A stretch of DNA of 64,000 nucleotides from Bailinhaonella thermotolerans. Lineage in GTDB: Bacteria > Actinomycetota > Actinomycetes > Streptosporangiales > Streptosporangiaceae. Positions 33,414-42,303 of this stretch are shown here, one piece after another. The stretch spans positions 124,001-188,000 of the forward strand of contig NZ_QZEY01000005.1 in the NCBI RefSeq assembly GCF_003594875.1, written 5' to 3'. The number at the start of each line of letters is the position of its first letter. The stretch's first letter is position 1. The notes below the pieces were generated by a model that saw nothing but the letters and a program-made list of their open reading frames with translations, did not search any database and was not told the DNA's origin. The position numbers and the translations under genes were made by a program.

Positions 33414-34286
33414 TCAGCGGACGGCCCGGCGGAGGAAGTCGCGGATCAGGGTCGCGATCTCCTGGCCATGGGTCTCCAGGGCGAAGTGGCCGGCGTCGAG
33501 GAGGTGCAGCTCGGCGTCGGGGAGGTCGCGGAGGTAGGCCTCCGCCCCCGCCGGGCCGAAGATCTCGTCGTTGCGGCCCCAGGTGATCAGCGTCGGGGGC
33601 CGGTGGGTGCGGAAGTACTCCTGGAAGGCCGGGTAGCCGTCGAGGTTGAACTGGTAGTCCCAGAAGAGCTGGAGCTGGATCTCCTTGTTGCCCGGCCGGT
33701 CCAGCCCGGCCTGGTCCAGGAGCCAGGTCTCGGGGGCGATCCGGTCGAGGCGGTCGGCCGGCACGCCGTGGGTGTACTGCCAGCGGGTGGCCTCGGCGGT
33801 GAGCAGCTCGCGGACCTTGGGCTCGTGGGTCGCGCGGTCCTTGGCGTGGGCGAACAGGACGTCCCAGAACGGGGTGAAGCCCTCCATGTAGGCGTTGCCG
33901 CTCTGGGTGATCAGCGCGGTGACGCGCTCGGGCCGCCTGCTCGCGATGCGCAGGCCGATCGGGGCGCCGTAGTCCTGGATGTAGAGGGCGAACCGGTCGA
34001 GGCCGATCCGGTCGAGGAGCTTGAGCGTGATGCCGGTGAGCGCCTCGAAGCCGTACTCGAACTCCTCCACCGAGGGCGTCGCCGACCGGCCGAATCCGAC
34101 GTGGTCGGGGGCGATCAGGTGGAACTCGTCGGACAACTCGGCGATCAGGTCGCGGTACATGTGCGAGCTGGACGGGAAGCCGTGCAGCAGCACCAGCGTG
34201 GGCTTCGCCGGGTCGCCGGCCTCGCGGTAGAAGACCTCCAGGCCGTCGATGATCTCGGTCTTGTACTGGGTCAGGAACGCGGACAT
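33414..34286 (-). CDS. Alpha/beta-hydrolase with Asp nucleophile (epoxide hydrolase/dehalogenase type)
   Basis: About 290 residues. The oxyanion motif is LLHGFPSSSHMYRDLI. The nucleophile elbow reads IQDYGAPIG, with aspartate at the nucleophile position as in epoxide hydrolases and haloalkane dehalogenases. The acid lies near WGRNDEIFGPAG and the histidine in LLDAGHFALETH. It is divergent from a TetR gene with three strong operators between them, so expression is probably induced by its own substrate or a related compound. ATG 34286 is preferred to GTG 34289. Confidence 0.9.
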   Translation of the reverse strand: MSAFLTQYKTEIIDGLEVFYREAGDPAKPTLVLLHGFPSSSHMYRDLIAELSDEFHLIAPDHVGFGRSATPSVEEFEYGFEALTGITLKLLDRIGLDRFALYIQDYGAPIGLRIASRRPERVTALITQSGNAYMEGFTPFWDVLFAHAKDRATHEPKVRELLTAEATRWQYTHGVPADRLDRIAPETWLLDQAGLDRPGNKEIQLQLFWDYQFNLDGYPAFQEYFRTHRPPTLITWGRNDEIFGPAGAEAYLRDLPDAELHLLDAGHFALETHGQEIATLIRDFLRRAVR

Positions 34287-34310
34287 CACACTTCTCCCAA
34301 TCTCACAGTC

Positions 34311-34390
34311 GGAGAACGATCGTTCTCCTCCGCTGCGGGAGAACGATCGTTCTCCCCGATGGCCGATACACTAGAGAACGTTGGTTCTCC
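34311..34390. promoter_or_regulatory. Three TetR operators between divergent genes
   Basis: GGAGAACGATCGTTCTCC is a perfect 18-bp palindrome at 34311-34328 and again at 34338-34355 (27 bases apart). A third copy, AGAGAACGTTGGTTCTCC (15 of 18 identical), lies at 34373-34390 just after a possible TetR -10 (TACACT, 34366-34371). The first two cover the hydrolase promoter side and the third the TetR side. Confidence 0.9.
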
Positions 34391-34420
34391 ATGCAAGTCG
34401 GACATCGAGGGAGATTTGGG

Positions 34421-34996
34421 ATGGACGCCGAGACCGCGCGGACGCGCCTGCTGGAGACGGCGTACGCGCTCTTCAACGAACGGGGCATCCAGGCGGTCGG
34501 CATGGACGAGATCAGGTCCGCCTCCGGCGTCTCCCTCAAGCGCCTCTACCAGCTCTTTCCCTCGAAGGACGAGCTGGTGGAGGCGGTGCTGCGCCGCCGG
34601 GACGAGGACGTGCGGGCGTCGGTGACCGCCCGGGTCGAGGCGCACGAGGACCCCGAGGAGCGCATCCTCGCGGTCTTCGACTTCCTGGACGCGTGGTTCC
34701 GCCAGCCGGACTTCCGCGGCTGCACCTTCATCAACACCTTCGGGGAGCTGGGCGGCGTGGCCGGGCCCGTCGGCGACATCGCCCGCGCCCACAAGCAGGA
34801 CCTGAGGGACCTGTTCACCGCCCTGGTCGCCGCCGCCGGGCGGCCGCGGGAGCTGGCCGGCCAGCTCACCATCCTCGCCAACGGCGCGATGGCCACCGCC
34901 GGCATCGAGGGCTCCCCCACCCCGGCCCGGCAGGCCAGGTCCGCCGCCCGCACCCTCCTGGCCGCCACTCGCCCCGCCCCGGCCCGCACCACCTGA
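34421..34996 (+). CDS. TetR-family repressor
   Basis: 191 residues. N-terminal HTH: RTRLLETAYALFNERGIQAVGMDEIRSASGVSLKRLYQLFPSKDELVEAVL. The C-terminal domain contains FRGCTFINTFGEL, typical of the group that controls hydrolases and oxidoreductases. ATG 34421 has GGGAG nearby; an in-frame ATG at 34391 directly abuts operator 3 and is less likely. It is the probable owner of the three palindromes at 34311-34390. Confidence 0.92.
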   Translation: MDAETARTRLLETAYALFNERGIQAVGMDEIRSASGVSLKRLYQLFPSKDELVEAVLRRRDEDVRASVTARVEAHEDPEERILAVFDFLDAWFRQPDFRGCTFINTFGELGGVAGPVGDIARAHKQDLRDLFTALVAAAGRPRELAGQLTILANGAMATAGIEGSPTPARQARSAARTLLAATRPAPARTT

Positions 34997-35028
34997 GCAC
35001 CCGCTCATGTCGTGCGGGGCGCCCCGCC

Positions 35029-35113
35029 GTACGGCCTGCGCCCCGCCGTACGGCATGAGCCCGGCGTACGGCATGAGCCCCGCAGTACGGCATGAGCGGG
35101 CCCGCCGTACGAC
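35029..35113. repeat. Short tandem array of GTACGGC units
   Basis: Five GTACGGC/GTACGAC cores at 35029, 35048, 35066, 35085 and 35107 (spacing 18-22), mostly in the form CGCCGTACGGCATGAGCCC. The array lies between the TetR gene and the convergent oxidoreductase gene. Confidence 0.8.
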
Positions 35114-35145
35114 GTGGATGGTCGTGCGGCGGGCCGGTGGGACGG

Positions 35146-36444
35146 TCAGTGGCGGGGGTCCGCCGGGGCGATGTTGAAGTTGAGGCGGAAGAAGTTGTCC
35201 GGGTCGTGGGCGCGCTTCACCTCGCGGAGACGGTGCAGGTTGGCGAAGGTGAAGGCGGTGCCGGTGCGGGCCGGGTCGATCAGGAAGTTCAGGAACGAGC
35301 CGCCGTTGGCGTGCGGGCGCAGGCGGTCGGCCACGCCGGGCAGCACGGTGTCGATGATCGCCGAGTAGGCGGTCGAGCGGTGACCGGCCGGGCCCGCGCC
35401 GGGACCGGGGTCGGACAGGGCGCCGCCCCAGTGCCGGATCTCCACGGTGGCGAGCCGGCCGGCCTCGACCAGCGTCTCGATCACCGGGTCGGGCAGTTCG
35501 TCGAACAGGTCCAGGTGCCGCGCCGGCGTGCCGCCCATGGCCGCCTCGGCGTACGGCATCACGCGCAGGTCCTCGGCGTGGGCCGGGCCCGCGACCTCCC
35601 ACAGCGGCTGGAGCAGGCGGCGCGCCTCGTCGGCCTCCCCGGCGTACATGACCTTGATCAGCATGGCCCGCCGCTCCGGCGCGCCGGGCATCGCGGTCAG
35701 CACGATCGCGGTGCTCATCGCGTTGGGCACCAGCGCGCCCCACTGCCGGTGGAACGCGATCGTCTCGGCGGCCCGCTCGATGGGGAACCACGCGAACCCC
35801 GCGTAAACGGTGTGAACCGGGTAGAGCTTGAACTCCAGCGAGGTCACGAGCCCGAAGTTGCCGCCGCCGCCGCGCAGGGCCCAGAACAGGTCGGCGTTGC
35901 GGTGGTCGTTCGCCGTCACGATCTCGCCGTCGGCCGTCACCACCTCGGCCTCGGTCACGCTGTCGGCCGCGAAGCCGTGACGCCGCCCGAGCCAGCCGAG
36001 CCCGCCGCCCACGGTGTATCCGACGACCCCGACGTCGGGCGACGACCCGGACAGCGGGGCCAGCCCGTGGGCCGAGGCCGCGGCGAGCACCTGGCCCCAC
36101 TTCGTGCCCGGCCGCACCCGGGCGACGCGGCGCACGGGGTCGATCCGGACGCCCCGCATCAGGTCGGTGCGCAGCAGCATCCCGCCGTCGGCGACGACCC
36201 GGGTGCCGTGCCCGGTCGCCTGGACCGCCAGCGGCAGCAGGTTCTCCCTCGCCGCGGTGACCGCGGCCCGCACGTCCTCGGCGCTCCGGGCCTCGGCGAC
36301 CACCACCGGCCGCGAGTCGACCTCGGGGTAGAGCCCCCGGCGTCCCGCGTCGTAGCCGGCGTCCCCGGCCATGTGAACGGCCCCGCCGAATCCCCGCCGG
36401 GCCAGCCCCGCGACGTCACTCCGCAGGTCATCGAGAACAGTCAT
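35146..36444 (-). CDS. FAD-binding oxidoreductase (BBE/PCMH type)
   Basis: A 432-residue flavoprotein of the berberine-bridge-enzyme class. PCMH FAD domain: RPVVVAEARSAEDVRAAV, AVQATGHGTRV (the histidine that usually bears FAD), SGSSPDVGVVGYTVGGGLGWLGRRHG, and LFWALRGGGGNFGLVTSLEF. The C-terminal BBE tail reads HDPDNFFRLNFNI. The second FAD-linking cysteine of bicovalent members is absent, since the position reads DVGVVG. ATG 36444 follows GGAGGCGGCGGAG. Substrate is unknown; oxidation of a sugar, terpenoid or polyketide is possible. Confidence 0.92.
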   Translation of the reverse strand: MTVLDDLRSDVAGLARRGFGGAVHMAGDAGYDAGRRGLYPEVDSRPVVVAEARSAEDVRAAVTAARENLLPLAVQATGHGTRVVADGGMLLRTDLMRGVRIDPVRRVARVRPGTKWGQVLAAASAHGLAPLSGSSPDVGVVGYTVGGGLGWLGRRHGFAADSVTEAEVVTADGEIVTANDHRNADLFWALRGGGGNFGLVTSLEFKLYPVHTVYAGFAWFPIERAAETIAFHRQWGALVPNAMSTAIVLTAMPGAPERRAMLIKVMYAGEADEARRLLQPLWEVAGPAHAEDLRVMPYAEAAMGGTPARHLDLFDELPDPVIETLVEAGRLATVEIRHWGGALSDPGPGAGPAGHRSTAYSAIIDTVLPGVADRLRPHANGGSFLNFLIDPARTGTAFTFANLHRLREVKRAHDPDNFFRLNFNIAPADPRH

Positions 36445-36612
36445 CTCCGCCGCCTCCTCGTCTCCACCACGCGCCCGGCGGGACGTCCGTCCACCGCCGC
36501 TCCGGCCGCACCCGGCCCCTTCACGCACCCCCAACCTTGCCAACCCCCACCGACAAAACCGGGCCGAGCCGTACGCCGGGGACGAGGAGGCGCGCTCCGC
36601 CCGGCGGCCGTC

Positions 36613-37329
36613 CTACCCCGCGACGCCGATCAGCACCGCTCCCACGCCCACGGCCACGACCAGCGGATACGCCCACCATCGCGGGGCCGGGCCGCTCTTG
36701 AGGACCGCGACCCCGAGCGGAACCAGCGCCGCGCACAGCCCGATCGCCGCGACCATCGACATGGGGCCCGTCCCCTTGAGCACCCCGAGCGGCATCGCCG
36801 ACATGAGCGCCAGCCCCACGCACCGCACCGCGCCGAGCACCCCGTCCCCGAGCGCCCGGGCCCGCCACGCTCCGACGCCCAGCACCACCCACCCGGTCAC
36901 GATCGCGAGGTTGAGCGGCTGGAAGACGTGGAACGAGCCGTACTGCGCGGACACCACCGCCTGCGCCGCCGCCGGCCCCCGCGCCTCCACCAGTTGAGCC
37001 GCCAGGTGGTTGATCCCCGCGTGAAACACCCGCGCGATCAGGCCCGCGACGACCAACGCCCCACCCCACGCGGCCCACCCCGGGCGGACCCGCCCCACCC
37101 GCCGCGCGAGCGCGACGACCCCGGGAACCAGCAACGCCACCCCGGCCGCGAACGCGCCGTACGAGAAGGTCATCGCCTCAGGACGCTCGGCGAACCCCGC
37201 GAGCTGCTCGGGAAAGAAGTCCCCGACCCCCAGCCGCGCCATCACCCCTGCCAGCACCAGCAGCGGCCCCAGCGTCAGCCCGGCCCCCTCCACCCACCGA
37301 ACCCCGCCCATCTCCCCAGAACTCGTCAT
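36613..37329 (-). CDS. Multi-pass membrane protein, unknown family
   Basis: 238 residues with seven or so hydrophobic segments (LTLGPLLVLAGVMARLGVG; FAAGVALLVPGVVALA; AAWGGALVVAGLIARVF; LAIVTGWVVLGVGAW; WWAYPLVVAVGVGAVLIGVAG). A loop with HAGINHLAAQL lies between helices. I recognise no domain. It starts with ATG 37329; no partner gene is apparent. Confidence 0.65.
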   Translation of the reverse strand: MTSSGEMGGVRWVEGAGLTLGPLLVLAGVMARLGVGDFFPEQLAGFAERPEAMTFSYGAFAAGVALLVPGVVALARRVGRVRPGWAAWGGALVVAGLIARVFHAGINHLAAQLVEARGPAAAQAVVSAQYGSFHVFQPLNLAIVTGWVVLGVGAWRARALGDGVLGAVRCVGLALMSAMPLGVLKGTGPMSMVAAIGLCAALVPLGVAVLKSGPAPRWWAYPLVVAVGVGAVLIGVAG

Positions 37330-37431
37330 GACCCCAATCCAACGCCCCCACCCCCGCCCCCCGCAGTAGCCCCAACAAGAGTCCCCGAGGTAGCCCCACC
37401 ACTACCCCCGCCCGGCGCCACGCCCGGGCGC

Positions 37432-37770
37432 CTACTCGATCAGGGCGTTTGTTCGGGCCTTCCAGAGTTCGTGGCGGGATTCGGGGGTCGCCAGCAGTTC
37501 GAGGCCGCGGGCGGCCCAGTGGCGCAGGGATTCGTCCTCAGTGTGGAGTTGGGCGATCAGGGTCGGGAGGGCCGCGGGCGAGCGCGATTCGCCGATGAGT
37601 TCCAGGAGCCAGTACTTCAGGCCGTGGTCTTCCGTTTCGGCGGTGAACTCGGCGATCAGCTCGTCCACGTGCTCGGCGGCGTGGGGCAGGAGCAGGTGGA
37701 AACCGTCCTCCCGGAGCTGCGGGTCACGCCTGCGCATGAGCCACATCGCGCGCTCGAATCGCCTCCTCAT
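37432..37770 (-). CDS. Small HEAT-like repeat protein
   Basis: About 112 residues, fully helical: EHVDELIAEFTAETEDHGLKYWLLELIGESRSPAALPTLIAQLHTEDESLRHWAARGLELLATPESRHELW. The pattern LxxxLxxEDxxLRxxAARGL is that of HEAT/PBS-lyase repeats, about two units, which usually bind other proteins. The start is uncertain: ATG 37770 gives a basic N-terminus (MRRRFERAMWLMRRRD), and GTG 37794 is also possible. Neither has a good ribosome site. Confidence 0.6.
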   Translation of the reverse strand: MRRRFERAMWLMRRRDPQLREDGFHLLLPHAAEHVDELIAEFTAETEDHGLKYWLLELIGESRSPAALPTLIAQLHTEDESLRHWAARGLELLATPESRHELWKARTNALIE

Positions 37771-38030
37771 TTCGCTGACGATATCCCTTGGCACGACCAG
37801 GGACCCATGGCCTAATCGCCGGCCGTTTATTCGGGGCTGATGTGAGGGCGGTGGAGGCATGGACTCCGGGGCGTGCGATACGCGAGGATTCGGTGCGCCC
37901 TCCGCATTCACCGGCCGGTTCGGCTCCCGGTCCTCGCCGGCTTCGGCCCTCACGGAAACCGGACGCCGGAAGGCGGCGCGGGAGCCGTGCGGCGTGGTCG
38001 AGTGACTCTTTACCCGAGGAGCGGGACCGG

Positions 38031-38954
38031 ATGCTCGTGAACCGTGATGACGACGGGTTGCCCATTCTGACCAGGCTGGTGAGAGAGCTCGTACGGCTGG
38101 CGCTCGCGGTGGGGCTGCCGGTCGGGATCCTGCTGGCGCTGATTCATGTGGGGAACGGCTTCTACGCGCGCAGCGGGGACGGGGAGGCGCGGTTCAGGGA
38201 AGCGGCTCTCGCGCATTTCCGATTGAGCCATCCCACTCACGACTCGCTCTCGATCTCCTCCGGTTGCTGCGAGACGGGACTGCTCTCGATGGAGCTGGAG
38301 TTCACGGCGGGGCCGGTCGCCGCGCGGCGACGGGACCCCCGGCGGGATCAGACGGGGGAACAGGCAGGCGGGGAACGGTTCCGGTTCACGAAGTGGACTC
38401 TCGGCGGAATGGACGTCCCCTACGGCAACCATTGGTATCCACTGGACTCGGAGTTCAGCGGAGTGGGGAACGGGCTCCCGCACGAAACGGCCGAGGAGCG
38501 ACGGCGGAGCCGGCGGATCCTCGACCGGCTGCCGGAAGGGGATTTCGCGGCGGCGGTGGTCGAACTGGAACACCCGTTGCCCCTCGGGGACCTGCCGCAC
38601 ACCCCTCCGGGAGCGATCACGCACACTCTGGCCATCTCGAAATCGCCCCGGAAACCCCTCCATCCGCCCGTGCTCATTCCCCGGTACGCCGACTGCGGCC
38701 ACGAGGCGGAGAAGGACCGCCCATGCCCCGGATCGCCGTTCGAGTACGCCCGGATGTGGCATGACGAGCTGGTCGAGCAGGGGCTCTGGCATGAGCGGCC
38801 GGGATGGGACGAGGCCCTCCGGGAGGAACGCGTCTACGCCTTCCTCGTCTCGGACCTGCGGGTGAAGGACCTGTCGGCGCTGCTCAAGGACCCGAAGGTG
38901 CGCTCCGTCAGGGTCACCGACACGGCCCGCGACCTGACCTACGACGGCACCTGA
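38031..38954 (+). CDS. Membrane-anchored protein of unknown function
   Basis: 307 residues. A short cytoplasmic start, one transmembrane helix (LALAVGLPVGILLALIHVGNGF), then an extracytoplasmic domain with four cysteines (SSGCCETGLL, YADCGHEAEKDRPCPGS). GAGGAG lies 7 bases before ATG 38031. Codon use is slightly less GC-rich than typical here. I recognise no family. It is convergent with the M4 protease gene across a strong terminator. Confidence 0.7.
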   Translation: MLVNRDDDGLPILTRLVRELVRLALAVGLPVGILLALIHVGNGFYARSGDGEARFREAALAHFRLSHPTHDSLSISSGCCETGLLSMELEFTAGPVAARRRDPRRDQTGEQAGGERFRFTKWTLGGMDVPYGNHWYPLDSEFSGVGNGLPHETAEERRRSRRILDRLPEGDFAAAVVELEHPLPLGDLPHTPPGAITHTLAISKSPRKPLHPPVLIPRYADCGHEAEKDRPCPGSPFEYARMWHDELVEQGLWHERPGWDEALREERVYAFLVSDLRVKDLSALLKDPKVRSVRVTDTARDLTYDGT

Positions 38955-39063
38955 CCGCTCGCTCCCGGCGTGCGCCCCCACTCGCTCTCGCCGTACGGCC
39001 CCGCGCCGACCGGCCTCCCCCGGGCCCGCTCTCCTGGGCGTACGGCCCGCGCTCGCGGCGGCC

Positions 39064-39123
39064 GTACGCCCGGGGAGCGCGGGCGCGGGCCGAACCGGCC
39101 CGTACGCCCGGGGAGCGCGGGCG
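39064..39123. repeat. Duplicated 22-base GTACG element
   Basis: An identical 22-base segment starting GTACGCCCGGGGAGCG occurs at 39064-39085 and 39102-39123, within a 240-base gap dense in CCGTACGG-like words. Confidence 0.8.
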
Positions 39124-39148
39124 TGGGCCGTACCGGGGCGGAAAGGGG

Positions 39149-39180
39149 ACCGGCGGGACGCCGTATGGCGTCCCGCCGGT
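39149..39180. terminator. 14-bp perfect hairpin between convergent genes
   Basis: ACCGGCGGGACGCC (39149-39162) pairs with GGCGTCCCGCCGGT (39167-39180) around GTAT and is followed by CTTTC on the plus strand and CCCCTTTCC on the minus strand. It lies 19 bases after the M4 protease stop. Confidence 0.9.
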
Positions 39181-39199
39181 CTTTCGGGGGTGGAGAGGG

Positions 39200-41638
39200 T
39201 CAGCTCCGGGTGATGGAGATGTTGTCCACGCCGGCCTCTACGAGGCTGGCGGTGCCGGCGTCAGCGGCCTCGATGAGGATGCGGACGGACTGGCCGGCGT
39301 AGGAGGAGAGGTTGACCGTGGCGGTGTTCCAGGTGCCCGCGCGGTTGGTGGCCGCGCCGAGCTGCTCGAAGACGGTGCCGGTGGTCGCCGAGACGACCTT
39401 GACGCGGAGGTAGTCGGTGTTGCTCGCGTTGTTCAGGTGCGCCAGGTACCACGAGAAGCTGAGCGTCAGGTTGGCGCCGGACGGGAGGGCGATGGCCGGG
39501 GACTGCATGGTGGTCACGCCGCCGTCGAGGTCGTAGTCACCGGCGCTCGCGCCCGCCGCCGCGCCGGTCACCACGGCGTTCACGCCGCTCGGGGTGGTGT
39601 CGGGCTGCAACGCCGTACCCGAGTAGCTCGTGGGCTGCGGGTTGCCGCGCTCGAAGCGGCCGGAGGTCGCCGTGCCGCCCGCGGTCCAGCCCTTGTCGGT
39701 CTCGAAGTCGTCCGAGAAGACCGGGCCGCCGGTGGTGCCCACGTTGAGCGTGAAGACCGCCGTCTTGTCCTGCGCGGTGCCGTCGCCGGTGATCGTCACC
39801 TGGTGCGAGCCCTCGGGGGTCGTGGCGCTCGTGGCGATGGTCATCGTGGACGTGCCGCCGGAGGTGACGGACGGCGGGTTGAAGGTGGCGGTCGCGCCGG
39901 CCGGGAGGCCGGACACCCGGAACGTCACGGTCTGGGCGTTGCCGCCGGTGGTGCGGGTGGTGATGGTGGACGTCGCCGACTGGCCGGGGGTGATCGAGGC
40001 CGAGGCCGGGTTGATCGTCATGTCGAAGGTGTCGCCGCCGCCCTGGCAGGTCGTGGGCTCACCGGACGCGGCGGGGACGCTGACGGCGTTCCAGGCGGCG
40101 CGGGTGGCCTCGAACTCGGCGCAGGAGCCGGGGAAGAGCTGGATCGCGGCCTCCAGGGACGCCTTGCGGGAGAGCGAGTGCGTCCAGTAGGAGACCTTGC
40201 GGTTCAGGGCGCCCATGAAGATCTTGCCGGCCTTCTGGATGCCGATCCCGGTGACGGTCGAGCCGTTGCAGGTGGGGCTGTTCGGGCGGCCGTTGCCCGG
40301 GTCGTTGGCGTTGGAGCCCTCGGACAGCAGGTAGAACCAGTGGTTCTGGACGCCGGCGGCCGCGTGGACCTCCATGCCGGGAACGCTGGAGCTGAAGCAG
40401 TCGGGGTGCCCGGAGATGCGCGACGGCTGGTTCATGTACCGGATCGGGCCGCGGCCGACGAGGTTGACCTCCTCGCCCACGTCGTAGTCCGGCGGGTCCA
40501 GGTTCGGCGGCTCGGGCCGGCGCGGCTCGTTGAGGTACCACTCGGTCAGCGCGCCGAAGATGTCGCCGGTGGACTCGTTGAGGCCGCCGGTCTCGTTGCT
40601 GCCGGTCGAGCCGCCGGGCGTGGTCTGGAAGATCGCGTGGCCGTACTCATGCGCCACGACGTCGGTCGGGGTGGCCTGGCGCTGCCCGTCCTGGGACCGG
40701 CCGAAGTTGGTGAAGCTGCCGTTCCAGTAGGCGTTCGCCTGGGCGAGGCCGACGCGCGCCGGGAACCCGCCGCCCTGGCCGTTGATGCCGTTGCGGCCGA
40801 GCCACGAGCCGAGCATGTCCCACTGCTTCTGGACCGCGTACAGCGCGTCCACGCAGGCGGTCTCCAGGTTCGTGCCGGTGCCGTTGCCCCAGTTGTCGTC
40901 CGGGCCCGAGTACGTGCCGCCGTCCTGTCCGCCGCAGCGGATGCCCGGGCGGCCCGGGTCGGCCATGGTGTACTGCGTGCCGGACTGGGTCGTGGCGATG
41001 GTCACCGGGCCGTGGTAGTAGCTGTTGCCCTGCCCCTCGCGGACCTCGTCCCAGGTCTCGACGACCTCACCGGTCTGCGCGTCCACGTAGACGTGCAGCT
41101 TGTACGGCCGGCCGTTCCGCTCGCCCTCGACGACCGTCTCGTACGTCAGGACGCCGTCGCCCTTGGCGAGTACGGTGAGACGCGGCTCGGACGTGTCGCG
41201 GATCCCGGCGGCGGCGCGGCCCCGGGCCTTCTCGTCGGCCTGGTCGGCGGAGAGCTTGGGGGTGGTGGGGACGTTGAGCGCCTCGGTCTGGGCGACAGAG
41301 GTGCTCAGTACCTTGCCCGCACCGTCCACCACGATCACGAAGTCGCCGCCCTCGACGGGGATGCCGGCGTACTTCCGCTCATAGGAGACGTAGTACAGGC
41401 CGCCGCCTTCGGTGACCGCCTGGCGCTCCATCGTGTCCTTCGCGGACTTGTGGAAGACGCCGGGGTTGGCGGCGATCAGCCGGTCGGCCGCCGCGGCCGC
41501 CTGGGCCTTGGGGTCGGCCTGCTGCGGCGCGTGTTGCGTACGGCCTTGGGCCGAGGCGACGCCGGCCGGGGTCACGGCCAGTGCCACGGCGAGGCCCGCG
41601 GCCAGGGCCAGACCGGCGAACTTGGGGGTTGGTCTCAC
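39200..41638 (-). CDS. Secreted M4 (thermolysin-type) zinc metalloprotease
   Basis: 812 residues. Signal peptide 1-30 (ALAAGLAVALAVTPAGVASA). FTP/PepSY propeptide ~40-200 (YYVSYERKYAGIPVEGGDFV; KLHVYVDAQTGEVVETWDEV). M4 catalytic domain ~205-540 with VVAHEYGHAI (His330, Glu331, His334) and the third zinc ligand in GGLNESTGDIFG (Glu355). An Ig-like region ~550-640 (SITPGQSATSTI) follows, then a C-terminal jelly-roll P-domain-like module ~645-812 (DDFETDKGWTAGG). It is exported, autoprocessed and degrades extracellular protein. The GTG start has GAGGAG upstream. Confidence 0.95.
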   Translation of the reverse strand: MRPTPKFAGLALAAGLAVALAVTPAGVASAQGRTQHAPQQADPKAQAAAAADRLIAANPGVFHKSAKDTMERQAVTEGGGLYYVSYERKYAGIPVEGGDFVIVVDGAGKVLSTSVAQTEALNVPTTPKLSADQADEKARGRAAAGIRDTSEPRLTVLAKGDGVLTYETVVEGERNGRPYKLHVYVDAQTGEVVETWDEVREGQGNSYYHGPVTIATTQSGTQYTMADPGRPGIRCGGQDGGTYSGPDDNWGNGTGTNLETACVDALYAVQKQWDMLGSWLGRNGINGQGGGFPARVGLAQANAYWNGSFTNFGRSQDGQRQATPTDVVAHEYGHAIFQTTPGGSTGSNETGGLNESTGDIFGALTEWYLNEPRRPEPPNLDPPDYDVGEEVNLVGRGPIRYMNQPSRISGHPDCFSSSVPGMEVHAAAGVQNHWFYLLSEGSNANDPGNGRPNSPTCNGSTVTGIGIQKAGKIFMGALNRKVSYWTHSLSRKASLEAAIQLFPGSCAEFEATRAAWNAVSVPAASGEPTTCQGGGDTFDMTINPASASITPGQSATSTITTRTTGGNAQTVTFRVSGLPAGATATFNPPSVTSGGTSTMTIATSATTPEGSHQVTITGDGTAQDKTAVFTLNVGTTGGPVFSDDFETDKGWTAGGTATSGRFERGNPQPTSYSGTALQPDTTPSGVNAVVTGAAAGASAGDYDLDGGVTTMQSPAIALPSGANLTLSFSWYLAHLNNASNTDYLRVKVVSATTGTVFEQLGAATNRAGTWNTATVNLSSYAGQSVRILIEAADAGTASLVEAGVDNISITRS

Positions 41639-41717
41639 GCGGGGGCTCCTCTAACAACGGGGGATTTGCGTGAAAGGGTGCTTCTGCGTACCGTCTCGGG
41701 GTTGGGGGATTAGAGGA

Positions 41718-41747
41718 AGTGCACGGCACTTGCGGCTTTAGTGTCAA
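41718..41747 (-). promoter_or_regulatory. Possible promoter of the M4 protease gene
   Basis: On the minus strand TTGACA (41747-41742) is followed after 18 bases by TGCACT (41723-41718), about 80 bases before the start. The -10 is poor; the region is AT-richer than average, which supports a promoter nearby. Confidence 0.3.
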
Positions 41748-41901
41748 TGCGCGCCTAATACCTTGAAAATTCAGGGCATTAAGTTAAGGGCGCTTCATTC
41801 GCCCCTCATGCCGCCCGACCAGCGGGGACGCCTATTTGGAACGGTCGCGGGTAGCGCTGATGGCGGCGCTTCCTGTCGCCGCCCGCAGTCGAGGAGGGAA
41901 C

Positions 41902-42159
41902 ATGACGACCGGACCCGACTACCCGGCCTCGGATAATGACGAGCCGGAGATGTCCGCCGAGCAGGATCGCAAGGACGCGGAGGCCCGGCGGCAGCGGGCT
42001 CCGCAGGGCGGGCGGCCCGGGGAGACGCCCATCGGACCGCCGTACGGCGGGCGCGAGCATCCGCCGGAGCAGGAGAGGAAGGGTGGGCTCCCGGGCGAAT
42101 GGCACAGCGACGAGGAGCAGGAGCCGCCCCGCGAGCGGCCCAGCGGGTCGGAGTTCTAG
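41902..42159 (+). CDS. Small hydrophilic charged protein
   Basis: 85 residues, highly polar and probably disordered: MTTGPDYPASDNDEPEMSAE, then EQDRKDAEARRQRAPQGGRPG and a Glu/Pro-rich C-terminus. No cysteines, no hydrophobic segment. GAGGAGGG lies 5 bases before the ATG, which is why I accept it as a gene. The middle codons run across a CCGTACGG element (GPPYGGRE). Function is unknown. Confidence 0.65.
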   Translation: MTTGPDYPASDNDEPEMSAEQDRKDAEARRQRAPQGGRPGETPIGPPYGGREHPPEQERKGGLPGEWHSDEEQEPPRERPSGSEF

Positions 42160-42161
42160 GG

Positions 42162-42222
42162 TTGTCCACAGCCTGTGGATGAATTGTCCACAGGCTTAGG
42201 GATGGCGGGGGCGCCGTCCACA
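42162..42222. promoter_or_regulatory. Cluster of four DnaA-box-like sites with overlapping hairpin
   Basis: TTGTCCACA at 42162-42170 and 42184-42192 match the actinobacterial DnaA box exactly. TGTGGATGA (42174-42182, reverse) and CCGTCCACA (42214-42222) are near matches. AGCCTGTGGA (42170-42179) and TCCACAGGCT (42187-42196) also form a perfect 10-bp stem, so a terminator for the preceding gene is the competing reading. Confidence 0.55.
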
Positions 42223-42303
42223 GAACGGGGTTCGCTCGTGGACGGGATGAAAGCCGGACCATAGCGTCTTGTCGTCGATACAGCCCGGCTGATCGGAGGC
42301 CCC

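Noticed and set aside
41806-42105. 99-residue minus-strand frame opposite the small charged protein
   Set aside because: It has no ribosome site; the plus-strand gene has GAGGAGGG at the right distance.
42162-42222. Replication origin (oriC)
   Set aside because: Only four boxes and none of dnaA, dnaN, recF or rpmH in the window.
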